NCBI RefSeq assembly: GCF_007829885.1
Contig: NZ_VIWW01000001.1
Coordinates: forward strand, 3,720,001 to 3,784,000
Direction of reading: 5' to 3'
Origin: Streptomyces brevispora
GTDB taxonomy: Bacteria; Actinomycetota; Actinomycetes; Streptomycetales; Streptomycetaceae
Length of the DNA stretch: 64,000 nt
This document shows positions 28,467 through 37,346 of this stretch, piece after piece. The translations under genes were made by a program, and so were the position numbers. A model generated the notes under the pieces. The model was not told where the DNA came from. It ran no database searches and saw only the letters and a list, made by a program, of their open reading frames with translations. How positions within the stretch are numbered: position 1 is the stretch's first letter; every line of letters begins with the position of its first letter.

Positions 28467-28788
28467 GCGGTTGAGGCCGTTGCCGCCGTACGAGGACGTG
28501 AGCCGACGGGGTGAGCGGTTCCGGGCGGCAGCACGAAGCCCCACCGCGTGCCGCGTGGTGGGGCGGCCCTTGAACGATCACGCGCCGTACCGGCTCGCGG
28601 CGGGTCTCCGGTAGCTGTTCCCGGTACGCGACGAGACGTGCTGGTACGCCCTAGCCGCCGTCCCCTGCTCGCCCCGGCACCTGTCCGGATGCTCGCTCGT
28701 GCGTGACTCCGCGACTGCCGGGCGACCAAGGCGGGCCCTCGCCCGGCCAGTGTTGTGCGGGGTGGCATCGTTGCCGTCCCGCACGCGC
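28467..28788. other. Intergenic gap between GNAT and VOC genes (convergent)
   Basis: This is a 322-bp gap between the convergent ends of two genes. It contains the terminator hairpin at 28538-28564. The rest is GC-rich, and short open frames there lack family features. I see no RNA gene or repeat. Confidence 0.6.
28538..28564 (+). terminator. Terminator after the GNAT gene
   Basis: GCCCCACC (28538-28545) pairs with GGTGGGGC (28557-28564); inner GCG/CGC bases extend the stem. No T-tract. Confidence 0.7.
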
Positions 28789-29238
28789 CTACTGCACGCA
28801 GAACTCGTTGCCCTCCGGGTCGCTGAGCACCGTCCATGTCCCCCCCGGTTCCGCGACCTCGCGGAGCACCTTCGCGCCCAGCCCCTCCAGCCGGGCCACC
28901 TCCGCCTCGCGGCGCTCCGGCCCGGCGTGCACGTCCAGGTGGAGGCGGTTCTTCACCGACTTGGGCTCGGGGACGCGCTGGAAGAGCAGTCGGCGCCCGA
29001 GGCCCGTGCCGCTCTCCTGCTCGTACGGGTCGTCCGGGTGCCGGGCCGCCGCCAGGTCGAGCCAGGCCTTCCGGCCGTGCGCGGTCGTCGTGATCGCCTC
29101 CGGTACGGCTCCGAGTTCCAGGAGGCGTTCCACCAGGGGGCTGTTGTCCTCGATCTCGTAGCCGAGGGCGGCGGACCAGAATCCGGCCTGGGCGTGCGGG
29201 TCGCCGGCGTCGATGACGATCTTCCAGTCAAGAGGCAT
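28789..29238 (-). CDS. VOC (glyoxalase/bleomycin resistance) family protein
   Basis: A 149-aa vicinal-oxygen-chelate fold protein with two beta-alpha-beta modules: DWKIVIDAGDPHAQAGFWSAALGYE at the start and NRLHLDVHAGPERREAEVARL plus GTWTVLSDPEGNEFCVQ at the end. The DPEGNEFC ending is typical of this widespread uncharacterised subgroup. The substrate is unknown. ATG 29238 gives MPLDWKIV. On the minus strand AATAAT ends 6 nt before the ATG and no Shine-Dalgarno is seen, so the message may be leaderless. Confidence 0.9.
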   Translation of the reverse strand: MPLDWKIVIDAGDPHAQAGFWSAALGYEIEDNSPLVERLLELGAVPEAITTTAHGRKAWLDLAAARHPDDPYEQESGTGLGRRLLFQRVPEPKSVKNRLHLDVHAGPERREAEVARLEGLGAKVLREVAEPGGTWTVLSDPEGNEFCVQ

Positions 29239-29350
29239 GGCTCGATTATTGGTCGGCCGGCCCCACACTGGGCTCGAATCGGTGTTCGGGCGCGGTGACG
29301 CTCTCGGTCTGCCCGGACCTGCGGCGGCCGGGATCGGCCCGGTCGGGCGC

Positions 29351-29378
29351 GGGAGCGGCCGCCGGGGCGGCCGTTCCC
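29351..29378 (-). terminator. Terminator after the secreted-protein gene
   Basis: A 12-bp stem (29351-29362 with 29367-29378, one G-T wobble) has a 4-nt loop and lies 15 bp beyond the stop on the minus strand. Confidence 0.8.
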
Positions 29379-29393
29379 GTGGTGTGCGGGAGC

Positions 29394-30824
29394 TCAGCCG
29401 CGTCGGCCCCGCGCCGCGCGGAGGCTGCCGACGGTGGCGGCCACCGCCGCCAGCAGCCCGGCCGCGCCGATCGCCAGGCCGGGGTCGGAGAGGCCGTCGG
29501 CGCCGGAGGCGGTCAGGGCGGTGGTGCCGTCACCCGTGTCGACCGGGCCGTTCGGCTGGGCGGGTGAGCCGCCGCTGCCGTGGTTGCCGCCCCAGTGGCC
29601 TTGTCCGCCACCGGGGTGGGGGTGCGTGGGGGAGGGCGAGGGGCTGGGCTTGGTGCCGGCCGTGATCCGGCTGTGGTCCGTGGCGCTCACGCCCGTGCGC
29701 ACCGGACCGTCGGTGCCGTCGACGGTGACGGTCAGTTCGGTCGTCACGTCGAGCCGGCCTGTCGGCGCACCCTTCGCGGCGGCCAGGGTGAACGCGGCAC
29801 CCGCCTTTCCGCCCGGCTCCAGCGTGGCGCCCGCCCGGAGGCTGGTGTGCAGTTCGCCGGTGAACGTTCCGTTCGGCAGCCGGGTCAGGGGGACTTCGGA
29901 GCCCTCGGACATGACGGTCAGCTGGTCCGCCCGGAGGCCCGCCGGTCCCTTGAGCGTCAGACGCGTGCCGATGCCCTGGTACTCGGGGCCGTCCGCCGGG
30001 TCGCTGTAGGAGGCGTCGGCCGGACGGGGGTCGCCTCCCGCCCTGATCTCCTCGGCGACCGTGAGCGCCGCCGACGCCCGGCCGGTGACGGCGAAGTCCC
30101 AGGTGGTGCCCTTGGCGGTGATGTTGTCGACGTAGGTGTTCAGCGTGCCGTTCGGGTCGCCGAGCCGGCCGATGTCGGCGATCACCCCGTACGCCCCCTC
30201 GCACGCCGTGACGAAGTGCGACAGCGGAGCGTCCGCGCCCGCCGGGACGCCCGCCACGGCGCGCGAGGTCCGCATCACGGAGCTGCCGGTGAGCCGGTAC
30301 TTCTGCCAGGTGTCCGGCTTCAGCGCCGCGCCCTGCACATCCGTGTTGTTGCCGGGCTCGAACGACAGGGTGGTGAAGCCCCCGCAGGACGCCGGGAGCT
30401 GGAGGTTGGCGCCGATGTTCGTGACGCTGGAGCCCTCGGACGCCGTGTACGCCCAGTACGAGACGCCCCCGTTCAGCAGCGGCTGCATCGGTTCCGGCGT
30501 CCAGGTCGCGTTGAAGTAGTGGGCGGCCTGGGCCTGCTGCCCGGCCGCGATGGCCAGCCGCAGGCTGCCGTTCAGATGGACCGGGTCGGGCTTCGGGGAG
30601 ACCTCCTGGACGCCCGGCTCCCGGTCGGGGGTCGTCTCCTGGAGGCGGAGCCAGGGGCCGTTCGGCCCGAGCCCGTCCTGGTGGACCACCTGCACGGTGT
30701 CGTCCGCGACCGCGGTGGGAGCGATTCCGCAGGCGAGGACGGACACGGCGGAGAGTGCGGCGGTGGCGGTCGCGGTGCGCAGAAGCGTGCGGGACGCCCG
30801 GGAGGTACGCAGAGATCGGGTCAT
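29394..30824 (-). CDS. Secreted, C-terminally membrane-anchored protein of unknown function
   Basis: A 476-aa exported protein I do not recognise. A signal peptide covers about 1-40 (twin Arg/Thr start, hydrophobic core, PTAVA before DDT). The ectodomain has few Cys and beta-rich segments such as TLSFEPGNNTDVQG and TLEPGGKAGAAFTLAAAKG. Near 400-440 is a Pro/Ser/His/Gly-rich linker (SPSPSPTHPHPGGG), then a single TM at about 450-468 and a basic RAARGRRG end. This resembles proteins anchored with the C-terminus inside. No LPXTG motif is present. ATG 30824. Confidence 0.75.
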   Translation of the reverse strand: MTRSLRTSRASRTLLRTATATAALSAVSVLACGIAPTAVADDTVQVVHQDGLGPNGPWLRLQETTPDREPGVQEVSPKPDPVHLNGSLRLAIAAGQQAQAAHYFNATWTPEPMQPLLNGGVSYWAYTASEGSSVTNIGANLQLPASCGGFTTLSFEPGNNTDVQGAALKPDTWQKYRLTGSSVMRTSRAVAGVPAGADAPLSHFVTACEGAYGVIADIGRLGDPNGTLNTYVDNITAKGTTWDFAVTGRASAALTVAEEIRAGGDPRPADASYSDPADGPEYQGIGTRLTLKGPAGLRADQLTVMSEGSEVPLTRLPNGTFTGELHTSLRAGATLEPGGKAGAAFTLAAAKGAPTGRLDVTTELTVTVDGTDGPVRTGVSATDHSRITAGTKPSPSPSPTHPHPGGGQGHWGGNHGSGGSPAQPNGPVDTGDGTTALTASGADGLSDPGLAIGAAGLLAAVAATVGSLRAARGRRG

Positions 30825-30881
30825 AAGATGTGAGGAAAATATAAGCAGCGGGTCATCGCGAGGATGCCCGCTGTGACTCGC

Positions 30882-32450
30882 TCAAGCTCGCTCCAATGCC
30901 GCGCCCTTCAGGTACTCCCCGACGGCCGGACGGTCCCCGGCCGCGGCGATCAGGCCCACGTGGTTGTCCGGCCGGATCAGTACCAGCACGTCCTCGTCCG
31001 GCCCGACGCAGTACGCCGAGCGGGCCCGGCCGTCGTCGTCGGCCAGCCCGTGCGGCGCGCCCCCGCCCGTGCCGTCCGCCGGGTCCACCGCGTACGCCCG
31101 CAGCTCGTCGCCGTGTGCCGCGGTCGCCTCCCGGAGGGTCTGTGCGGTGCCCGCGCCGAAGCCGAGCAGGGTGAAGTGCGGTCCGGCGAAGGCCTCGAAC
31201 AGCCGGCGGGGCGCTCCGGTGGCCGTGTCGCGGCAGGGTGCGTCCGGCGCGCGGTCGCCCGCGCGCAGCCGGGCGGTGCCGCCGGCGGGGGCCAGGGAGC
31301 TCCAGCGGTAGCCGTTGCCCAGGCCGTAGGTCTGCGGGGTGACCGCCGAGTCCAGGCCGCCGCCCGGCTCCTTGATGGCCTCCAGCGTGGCCCGCAGCCG
31401 CTCCGCGGTGATGTCCAGGGTGTGGGCGGCGATCGGCAGCCGCTCCTCCTCGTACGTGTCGAGCAGCTGCGGCGCCGCCCGGCCGGTGGCGACCCGGGCC
31501 AGCTTCCAGCCCAGGTTGTACGCGTCCTGGATGCCGGTGTTCATGCCCAGCCCGCCCGCGATGGAGTGCACATGCGCGGCGTCACCGGCCAGGAACACCC
31601 GGCCCACCCGGTAGCGGTCCGCCATGCGCTCGTTGACCCGGTACGTGGAGAGCAGGGTGGCCCGCGACAGATGGCCGCCGGGCAGTCCGGAGTGCTTGGC
31701 GAAGAGCCGTTGGAAGCTCTCCAGCGACGGGGGTACGGGGCGGCCGGCGGTGTCCGTCTCGGGGGCGGCCTGGAACCACCAGCCCGACCGGGTGCCGGGG
31801 ATCGGGCAGAGCATCACGCCGCCGTCCTCGTCGAACCACTGGTGCCAGATGCCGCGGTCCGGGCCCTCCGCCTCGACGTCGCCGCAGACCATCGCCTGCC
31901 CCTCGTCCGTCTTCCCCTCGAACGGGACGCCGAGCAGCTTGCGCACCGCGCTGTGGGCGCCGTCGCAGCCCACCACGTAGCCGGCCTCGATCTCCCGGCC
32001 GCCGGCCAGGGTCGCCGTCACCGAGTCGTCGCCCTGGGCCAGCCCCACGAGCTCGGCGCCGAGCTCGACCCGTACGCCGTACTCCGCGAGCCGGGCGCGC
32101 AGGATCTCCTCCAGCCGCCACTGGGCGATCAGCCACGGGCGGTCGTAGGGGGCGTCCGGCGTCGGGCGGGTCGCCGCGTACGGATCGGCGTCGGCGATCA
32201 CCACTCCGCCGCGGTACTTGCGCATCGGCAGCGGCGCCGATCCGGCGGCCAGCACCTCGTCGACGACGCCGAGGTCCTCCAGGACCTCCAGGGACCGCGG
32301 GTTGGGGCCCTTGGCCCGGGAGCTGCGCGGGAACTGCGGGGACTTGTCGATGATCCGTACGCCGATGCCCCGCCGGGCCAGATCGATGGCCAGGGTCAGA
32401 CCGGTCGGCCCGGATCCTGTGATCAGCACGGTGGTCGGGGGCTTGGGCAT
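30882..32450 (-). CDS. FAD-dependent aromatic monooxygenase (class A)
   Basis: A 522-aa single-component flavoprotein hydroxylase of the PheA/TfdB/UbiH type. FAD motifs: GSGPTGLTLA near the N-terminus, the DG motif CDGAHSAVRK at about 165-175, and the GD motif FLAGDAAHVHS near 290-300. The C-terminal thioredoxin-like domain follows. Such enzymes hydroxylate phenols, polyketides or antibiotics using NAD(P)H and O2. ATG 32450 has AGGAG 5 nt upstream. Repeated CTCGGTTGC motifs in the promoter region suggest dedicated control, though no regulator gene is adjacent. Confidence 0.92.
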   Translation of the reverse strand: MPKPPTTVLITGSGPTGLTLAIDLARRGIGVRIIDKSPQFPRSSRAKGPNPRSLEVLEDLGVVDEVLAAGSAPLPMRKYRGGVVIADADPYAATRPTPDAPYDRPWLIAQWRLEEILRARLAEYGVRVELGAELVGLAQGDDSVTATLAGGREIEAGYVVGCDGAHSAVRKLLGVPFEGKTDEGQAMVCGDVEAEGPDRGIWHQWFDEDGGVMLCPIPGTRSGWWFQAAPETDTAGRPVPPSLESFQRLFAKHSGLPGGHLSRATLLSTYRVNERMADRYRVGRVFLAGDAAHVHSIAGGLGMNTGIQDAYNLGWKLARVATGRAAPQLLDTYEEERLPIAAHTLDITAERLRATLEAIKEPGGGLDSAVTPQTYGLGNGYRWSSLAPAGGTARLRAGDRAPDAPCRDTATGAPRRLFEAFAGPHFTLLGFGAGTAQTLREATAAHGDELRAYAVDPADGTGGGAPHGLADDDGRARSAYCVGPDEDVLVLIRPDNHVGLIAAAGDRPAVGEYLKGAALERA

Positions 32451-32458
32451 GCGTACTC

Positions 32459-32519
32459 CTCGGTTGCCGGTTCCGTTGAGAACCATGAAAACGCAACCGA
32501 GTCAGAAACGCAACCGAGT
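32459..32519. promoter_or_regulatory. Repeated CTCGGTTGC operator-like motifs upstream of the monooxygenase
   Basis: The 13-mer AACGCAACCGAGT occurs twice as a direct repeat, at 32490-32502 and 32507-32519, a 17-bp period. Its core complement CTCGGTTGC recurs on the other strand at 32459-32467. GGTTC/GAACC flanks the middle. The layout fits a repressor site covering the monooxygenase promoter. Confidence 0.5.
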
Positions 32520-32539
32520 AAATAATTTCAGGGTGTGGG

Positions 32540-33535
32540 TTATGGCGTCTGGGCCTTCGCCGCGGAAGGGGAAGCGGAATCGTCCGCGGCGGGCTCGACC
32601 GGCTCGGCCGCCTTCGCCGCGGCCTGCCGCGCGGCCAGCGCCTGCATTTTCGTGCGGCGCGCCGTCCGCAGCGCGTCCCAGGTCAGCAGCGTGAGTGCCA
32701 GCCAGACCAGGCCGAAGCCGGCCCACCGCTCCGGCGGCATCGCCTCGTGGAAGTACACGATCCCGAGGAGGAACTGGAAGACCGGCGCCAGATACTGGAG
32801 CAGGCCGAGGGTGGAAAGCGGTACGCGGATCGCCGCGGTCCCGAACAGGATCAGCGGCCCGGCCGTCACCACCCCCGTCGCGGCGAGCAGGGCCGCGTGA
32901 CCGGCGCCCGCGGAGGCGAAGGTCGACTCGCCCCGCGCACCCAGCCACAGCAGATAGCCGAGCGCGGGCACGAACACCACCGCGGTCTCGGCCGCGAGCG
33001 ACTCCAGGCCGCCCATGTTGACCTTCTTCTTCATCAGGCCGTACGTCGCGAAGGACAACGCCAGGACCAGCGAGATCCAGGGCGGCTGCCCGTAGCCGAT
33101 CGCCAGGACGAGCACCGATGCCGCGCCGGTGCCGACCGCCACCCACTGCGCGGGGCGCAGCCGTTCGCCCAGGAGCAGGACGCCCATGGCTATGGTGACC
33201 AGCGGATTGATGAAGTAGCCGAGGGAGGCCTCGACGACATGGCCGTGGTTCACGGACCAGATGTACAGGCCCCAGTTGATGCTGATCACGACCGAGGCGA
33301 CGGTGATCAGCGCCAGCTTCCGCGGCTGTCGCAGCAGCTCGCCCACCCAGGACCAGCGGCGCAGTACGAGGAGTGCGACGCCGACGACGGCGAGCGACCA
33401 GACCATGCGGTGGGCGAGGATCTCGACCGCGCCGGACGGTTTCAGCAGGGGCCAGAAGAGCGGGACCAGACCCCACAGGCCGTAGGCGGCGAATCCGGAC
33501 AGGAGCCCGGCCCGCTGTTCATTTGTCCCCTTCAC
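32540..33535 (-). CDS. rarD: EamA-family permease RarD
   Basis: A 331-aa drug/metabolite-superfamily protein of the RarD subgroup, with ten predicted TM helices in two EamA repeats. LLSGFAAYGLWGLVPLFWPLLKPSGAVEILAHRMVWS is the RarD N-terminal hallmark. LQYLAPVFQFLLGIVYFHEAMPPERW marks the second half. A charged Ala/Lys-rich tail ends the protein. The GTG start at 33535 has GGAGG a few bases upstream. The family was named for chloramphenicol-related phenotypes; true substrates are uncertain. Confidence 0.92.
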   Translation of the reverse strand: MKGTNEQRAGLLSGFAAYGLWGLVPLFWPLLKPSGAVEILAHRMVWSLAVVGVALLVLRRWSWVGELLRQPRKLALITVASVVISINWGLYIWSVNHGHVVEASLGYFINPLVTIAMGVLLLGERLRPAQWVAVGTGAASVLVLAIGYGQPPWISLVLALSFATYGLMKKKVNMGGLESLAAETAVVFVPALGYLLWLGARGESTFASAGAGHAALLAATGVVTAGPLILFGTAAIRVPLSTLGLLQYLAPVFQFLLGIVYFHEAMPPERWAGFGLVWLALTLLTWDALRTARRTKMQALAARQAAAKAAEPVEPAADDSASPSAAKAQTP

Positions 33536-33677
33536 GGGCCCTCCTGGCAGATGCGCGTCGACGCTCCGTCAACCTGACGACGGTAGCGCCCACCGGGCCC
33601 GGTGTCATTGCCGTATCGCCAGACGGTCATGACACCGGGCTCGGTGGCCCGTCGCGCGCCCTGCCGCGGGCATTTCG

Positions 33678-34538
33678 CTACGAAGCGGCGACCGCTGCCG
33701 CGACGGTCTCGGCGAGCGGGGTCGTCGGGCGGCCGATCAGCCGGGCCAGGTCGCCGCCGGTACCGGCCAGCAGCCCGCGCCGCACCGCCTCGTCCACGTC
33801 CACGAGGATCGCGGCGAAGTCGGCGGGCAGACCGGCGCCGACCAGGATCTCCTGGTGCACGGCGGCCGGGACGTCCTTGTGGACGATCTCCTTGCCGGAG
33901 GCCCTGGCGACCTCGGCGGCGTACTCCGCGAGCGACCAGGCGACATCGCCGCTCAGCTCGTAGGCCCTGCCCAGATGGCCCTCGCCGGTCAGCACGGCGG
34001 CGGCCGCGGCGGCGTAGTCGGCGCGGGTGGCGGAGGCGACCCTGCCGTCGCCCGCGTTGGCCACGACGGCGCCGTGGGCCAGGACGGGGGCCAGGTTCTC
34101 CGTGTAGTTCTCGGTGTACCAGCCGTTGCGCAGGAAGGTGTACGGCAGGCCGGAGTCCAGGATCAGCTGCTCGGTCACCTTGTGTTCGGCGGCCAGCAGG
34201 AAGTCCGCGTCGGGGCCGCCGAGGACGCCGGTGTACGCGAGCTGCGCCACGCCCGCCGCCTTGGCCGCGTCGATGACCGCGGTGTGCTGCGCGACCCGGC
34301 TGCCGACCTCGCTGCCGGAGATCAGCAGGACCCGGTCACCGGCCCGGAAGGCCCCGGTCAGGGTCTCCGGCCGGTCGTAGTCGGCGATCCGGAGCTCGAC
34401 GCCGCGGGCGGCGAGGCCGGCGGCCTTCTCCTTGTCGCGGACGACGGCGGCGATGCCGTCGGCGGGTGTGGTGGTCAGCAGCCGGTCGATGACGAGGCGG
34501 CCGAGCTCTCCGGTGGCTCCGGTGACGACGATGCTCAT
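33678..34538 (-). CDS. qorB: NAD(P)H:quinone oxidoreductase, QorB-like atypical SDR
   Basis: A 286-aa NmrA-like atypical short-chain dehydrogenase, the same length as E. coli QorB (YtfG). The Rossmann motif GATGELG is at 7-13, with VVRDKEKA next. LPYTFLRNGWYTENY replaces the classical SDR catalytic YxxxK. Such enzymes reduce quinones with NADPH under redox stress. ATG 34538 has AGGAG 9 nt upstream. It diverges from an HxlR regulator exactly as ytfG/ytfH and qor2/qorR do elsewhere, which supports the call. Confidence 0.88.
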   Translation of the reverse strand: MSIVVTGATGELGRLVIDRLLTTTPADGIAAVVRDKEKAAGLAARGVELRIADYDRPETLTGAFRAGDRVLLISGSEVGSRVAQHTAVIDAAKAAGVAQLAYTGVLGGPDADFLLAAEHKVTEQLILDSGLPYTFLRNGWYTENYTENLAPVLAHGAVVANAGDGRVASATRADYAAAAAAVLTGEGHLGRAYELSGDVAWSLAEYAAEVARASGKEIVHKDVPAAVHQEILVGAGLPADFAAILVDVDEAVRRGLLAGTGGDLARLIGRPTTPLAETVAAAVAAS

Positions 34539-34647
34539 GGGGTGCTGCTCCTCTTTGGGTACTTACGTTCCGTTAGCGCTTTCTGTTACTCACCTTAGGC
34601 ATGGCACTAACCAAAAGAAAGTACGCACTTTGAAGTAAGGTACTGGC
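34539..34647. promoter_or_regulatory. Divergent qorB / HxlR regulator operator region
   Basis: This 109-bp spacer is AT-richer than its surroundings. AAAGT-ACGC-ACTTT (34618-34631) is a perfect 5-bp dyad. Several TAC steps recur (GTACTTAC, GTACGCAC, GGTACTGG). It is the natural place for an HxlR dimer to control both genes. No clear -35/-10 pair stands out. Confidence 0.5.
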
Positions 34648-35100
34648 ATGGGCGTAAGGAACGCGGAACGAGAACGGGAAGAGGAGCGACACTCGGACGC
34701 CGGGCGGCCGGACACGTCGCCGCCGAACGTGCGGGAGCCGATGTGCCCTTCCCGGGGCGTGCTCGAACACGTCACCAGCCGCTGGGGAGTCCTGGTGCTC
34801 GCTGCCCTGCTGGAGCGCTCGTACCGCTTCAGTGAGCTGCGCCGCGAGGTCGGCGGGGTCAGCGAGAAGATGCTGGCGCAGACGCTCCGGACCCTGGAGC
34901 GCGACGGCTTCGTGGACCGGGACGCCAAACCGGTCATCCCGCCACGGGTGGACTACACGCTCACCGATGTGGGCCGGGAGGCCGCCGAGCAGGTGTGGGG
35001 CCTGGCGCGCTGGTCGGAGCGGCGCCTGGACGCGGTGGACGCGGCGCGGACGGCGTACGACGCGGGCAGCCGGGCCGCTTCCGGCGGCCGGCCGGGCTGA
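34648..35100 (+). CDS. HxlR-family redox-sensing regulator (QorR/YtfH-like)
   Basis: A 150-aa winged-helix regulator of the HxlR/DUF24 family. CPSRGVLEHVTSRWGVLVLAAL is the family opening; the wing region includes SEKMLAQTLRTLERDGFVDR and VDYTLTDVGRE. It has a single cysteine, Cys33, at the conserved position used for thiol-based sensing in QorR and related proteins. The 32 residues before it are charged and probably disordered. It diverges from qorB, so auto- and qorB repression relieved by oxidants is the expected role (inference by analogy). Confidence 0.9.
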   Translation: MGVRNAEREREEERHSDAGRPDTSPPNVREPMCPSRGVLEHVTSRWGVLVLAALLERSYRFSELRREVGGVSEKMLAQTLRTLERDGFVDRDAKPVIPPRVDYTLTDVGREAAEQVWGLARWSERRLDAVDAARTAYDAGSRAASGGRPG

Positions 35101-35168
35101 GCCGCCTCGCCGGTGGTCGGTCCTGCTGGACCTGCTGCCGCCTCGCCCGGTGGCCAGTCCTGCCGGAC

Positions 35169-37109
35169 CTACGGCCGCCTCTCCATCGCCGACAGCGCAC
35201 GCGAGACGTCGAACGGCAGGATCGTCACGACCACGTGCGGCAGTTGCGTCAGCGTCTTCGCCATCTTCTCGCCCGTGCCCCGGTGCAGCACCTTCCCGAG
35301 TACGTTTCTGTACGTCCGCCGGGGTACCAGGACCGTCAGCCAGGTGTCCCCGTCCTCGGTGGAGCGGGAAGCGAGCTCCTTCATCGCGTGGCGCAGCCGC
35401 CGGTCGGGGCACTCCACCAGTTCCAGCGACACGGCGGTGGCGTCCGTCGCCTCCCAGCGGGCGGCCAGCCGTCTGGCGTACGCCTCGTCGATCGCGAAGT
35501 GCACCGCCCGGATCTCGTCGGGGCGCAGCTCATGGGCGTACCGCAGCGCCATCAGCGTCGCCAGGTCGAGCGTCTCGACGAGGACCAGGACCAGATGGCG
35601 CCGGTAGACCGCCCGGTCCGCGCCCGGGGCGCGGATGGCCTGGAGCGCTGCGGCCTCGCGCCGGTACTCGCGGTTGATCCGCATCAGCGTCCACACTCCG
35701 AGCGGGAAGACCACCACGACCAGCCAGGCGCCCTCGGTGAACTTGGTGACCGCGAAGATCAGTACGACGGCGGCCGAGGTGGCCGCGGCGAGCGCGTTGA
35801 GCGTGATCTTCATTCTGCGGTAACGGTCCTGGCGCCGCAGGTGGTAGACGGTGAGTCCGGCCCCCGCCATGGTGAACGCGGTGAACACGCCGATCGCGTA
35901 CAGCGCCACCAGCTTGTCCACGCTGGCACCGGTCGCCACCAACAGCGCCAGTGAGACGACGGTCAGCGCGACGATGCCGTTCGAGAACGCGAGGCGGTGC
36001 CCGCGCCGGGTCAGCACCCTTGGCAGGAACCGGTCCTCGGCGACGAAACTGGCGAGGTAGGGGAAACCGGTGAACGGGGTGTTGGCACCGGTGTAGAGGA
36101 CCAGCGCGGTCGCCAGCTGTACGAAGACCAGCCCGACCGTGCCGATGACCCCGTCGCCGAAGGCGAGATGGGCCTCCTGCGCGATGACGGTCGGCGTGCC
36201 GTCCGTGTACGGGACGGCATGGGTGAAGTGCGCCAGCGTGGAGACTCCGAGCACCAGGACGCCGAGGATCACGCTCATGGTGATGAGGGTGTGGCGGGCG
36301 TTGCGGCCCTGGGGCTCACGGAACGCGGAGATGCCGTTGGAGATCGCTTCGAGCCCGGTGAGGGACGAGCCGCCGTTGGCGAACGCGCGCAGCACGATGA
36401 AGAGCGAGGCGCCGTAGAGCCAGCCGTTGCCCGGGGTGCCGAGCGGTACGACTCCGTCGGCGTGCAGATCGGCGTGCGGCAGCCCGCCGGTGAGCCCGCG
36501 CACCGCGGAGGCGAGCAGGATCAGACCGACGGCGGCCATGAAGAGATAGGCGGGCAGCGCGAAGAGCCGGCCCGCCTCACGGACCCCGCGCAGATTCCCG
36601 TACGCGAGGATCACGATCACGGCGACGGAGACCGGGAGCTGGAGGTGGTCCAGGCCGGTGAAGCTGTTGCCGACCAGATGGGCGAGCGAGATGAGGGCGT
36701 TGGTGCCGGCCGAGACCTGCACGGCGACGGTGACGATGTAGTCGACGAGCAGCGCCACGGCGGCGATCTGTGCGACGTTCGGCCCGAAGTTCTCCCGGGC
36801 CACGACGTACGACCCGCCCGCCCGGGTGTAGATCGTCACCACATCGCTGTAACAGAGCGTCAGCAGCAGCAGTACCAGCAGGATCGCGAAGGTCACCGGC
36901 ATGATCAGCGTGAAGGCGGCGGCGCCGACGACGGGTACGAGAACCCGGAGCATCTCCTCGGAACCGTACGCGGACGAACTGATGCAGTCGGAGGCGAGCA
37001 CCCCGAGCGCCGTCCGGTTGTTCAGCTTCTCCTGGCTGATGTTCTCGGTGGTCAGCGGTTTGCCGAGCAGATGTCGTTTGATTCGGTACGCCGGAGGGTC
37101 CTGGGTCAT
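35169..37109 (-). CDS. APC-family permease with cytoplasmic C-terminal domain
   Basis: A 646-aa amino acid-polyamine-organocation permease. About 12 TM helices run from about 50 to 470. Helix 1 contains SDCISSSAYGSEE, and SYVVARENFGPNVAQIAA matches the APC helix 3 consensus. The last 170 residues form a soluble domain (HLVLVLVETLDLATLMALRYA) resembling universal-stress-like folds often fused to APC proteins. ATG 37109 gives MTQDPPAYRIKRHLLG. Substrate, perhaps an amino acid or K+, cannot be decided here. Confidence 0.9.
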   Translation of the reverse strand: MTQDPPAYRIKRHLLGKPLTTENISQEKLNNRTALGVLASDCISSSAYGSEEMLRVLVPVVGAAAFTLIMPVTFAILLVLLLLTLCYSDVVTIYTRAGGSYVVARENFGPNVAQIAAVALLVDYIVTVAVQVSAGTNALISLAHLVGNSFTGLDHLQLPVSVAVIVILAYGNLRGVREAGRLFALPAYLFMAAVGLILLASAVRGLTGGLPHADLHADGVVPLGTPGNGWLYGASLFIVLRAFANGGSSLTGLEAISNGISAFREPQGRNARHTLITMSVILGVLVLGVSTLAHFTHAVPYTDGTPTVIAQEAHLAFGDGVIGTVGLVFVQLATALVLYTGANTPFTGFPYLASFVAEDRFLPRVLTRRGHRLAFSNGIVALTVVSLALLVATGASVDKLVALYAIGVFTAFTMAGAGLTVYHLRRQDRYRRMKITLNALAAATSAAVVLIFAVTKFTEGAWLVVVVFPLGVWTLMRINREYRREAAALQAIRAPGADRAVYRRHLVLVLVETLDLATLMALRYAHELRPDEIRAVHFAIDEAYARRLAARWEATDATAVSLELVECPDRRLRHAMKELASRSTEDGDTWLTVLVPRRTYRNVLGKVLHRGTGEKMAKTLTQLPHVVVTILPFDVSRALSAMERRP

Positions 37110-37234
37110 GGCCACATGGTGCTCGGCGGCCGGCCGGAGCCCGGTCCGCAATCGCCGGACGTCCCGAAAGACAGCCCGTTCGGCAAGGTCGCGCGGCCCC
37201 CGAAGTCACTTCCGGCGGTGCGCGGCGCGGCTGC

Positions 37235-37294
37235 CTGCTCGCCTTCCCCGCACTGCTCGCCCTCCCCGCACGGTCCGCCCTCTCCGTACGGTCC
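37235..37294. repeat. 18-bp imperfect tandem repeat
   Basis: Three full units start at 37235, 37253 and 37271, with a partial fourth at 37289. The first two, CTGCTCGCC(T/C)TCCCCGCA, differ at one base; the third diverges. It lies between the APC permease start and the DUF1838 gene. Confidence 0.6.
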
Positions 37295-37346
37295 GCGCTG
37301 TTCACCTTGGCCGCCGCTTTCCGGCCGTTTCCGCCGGCCGGCCCGG

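Noticed and set aside
35101..35173. 36-bp degenerate direct repeat between the HxlR and APC permease genes
   Set aside because: Only two diverged units in GC-rich sequence at convergent gene ends; too weak to interpret.
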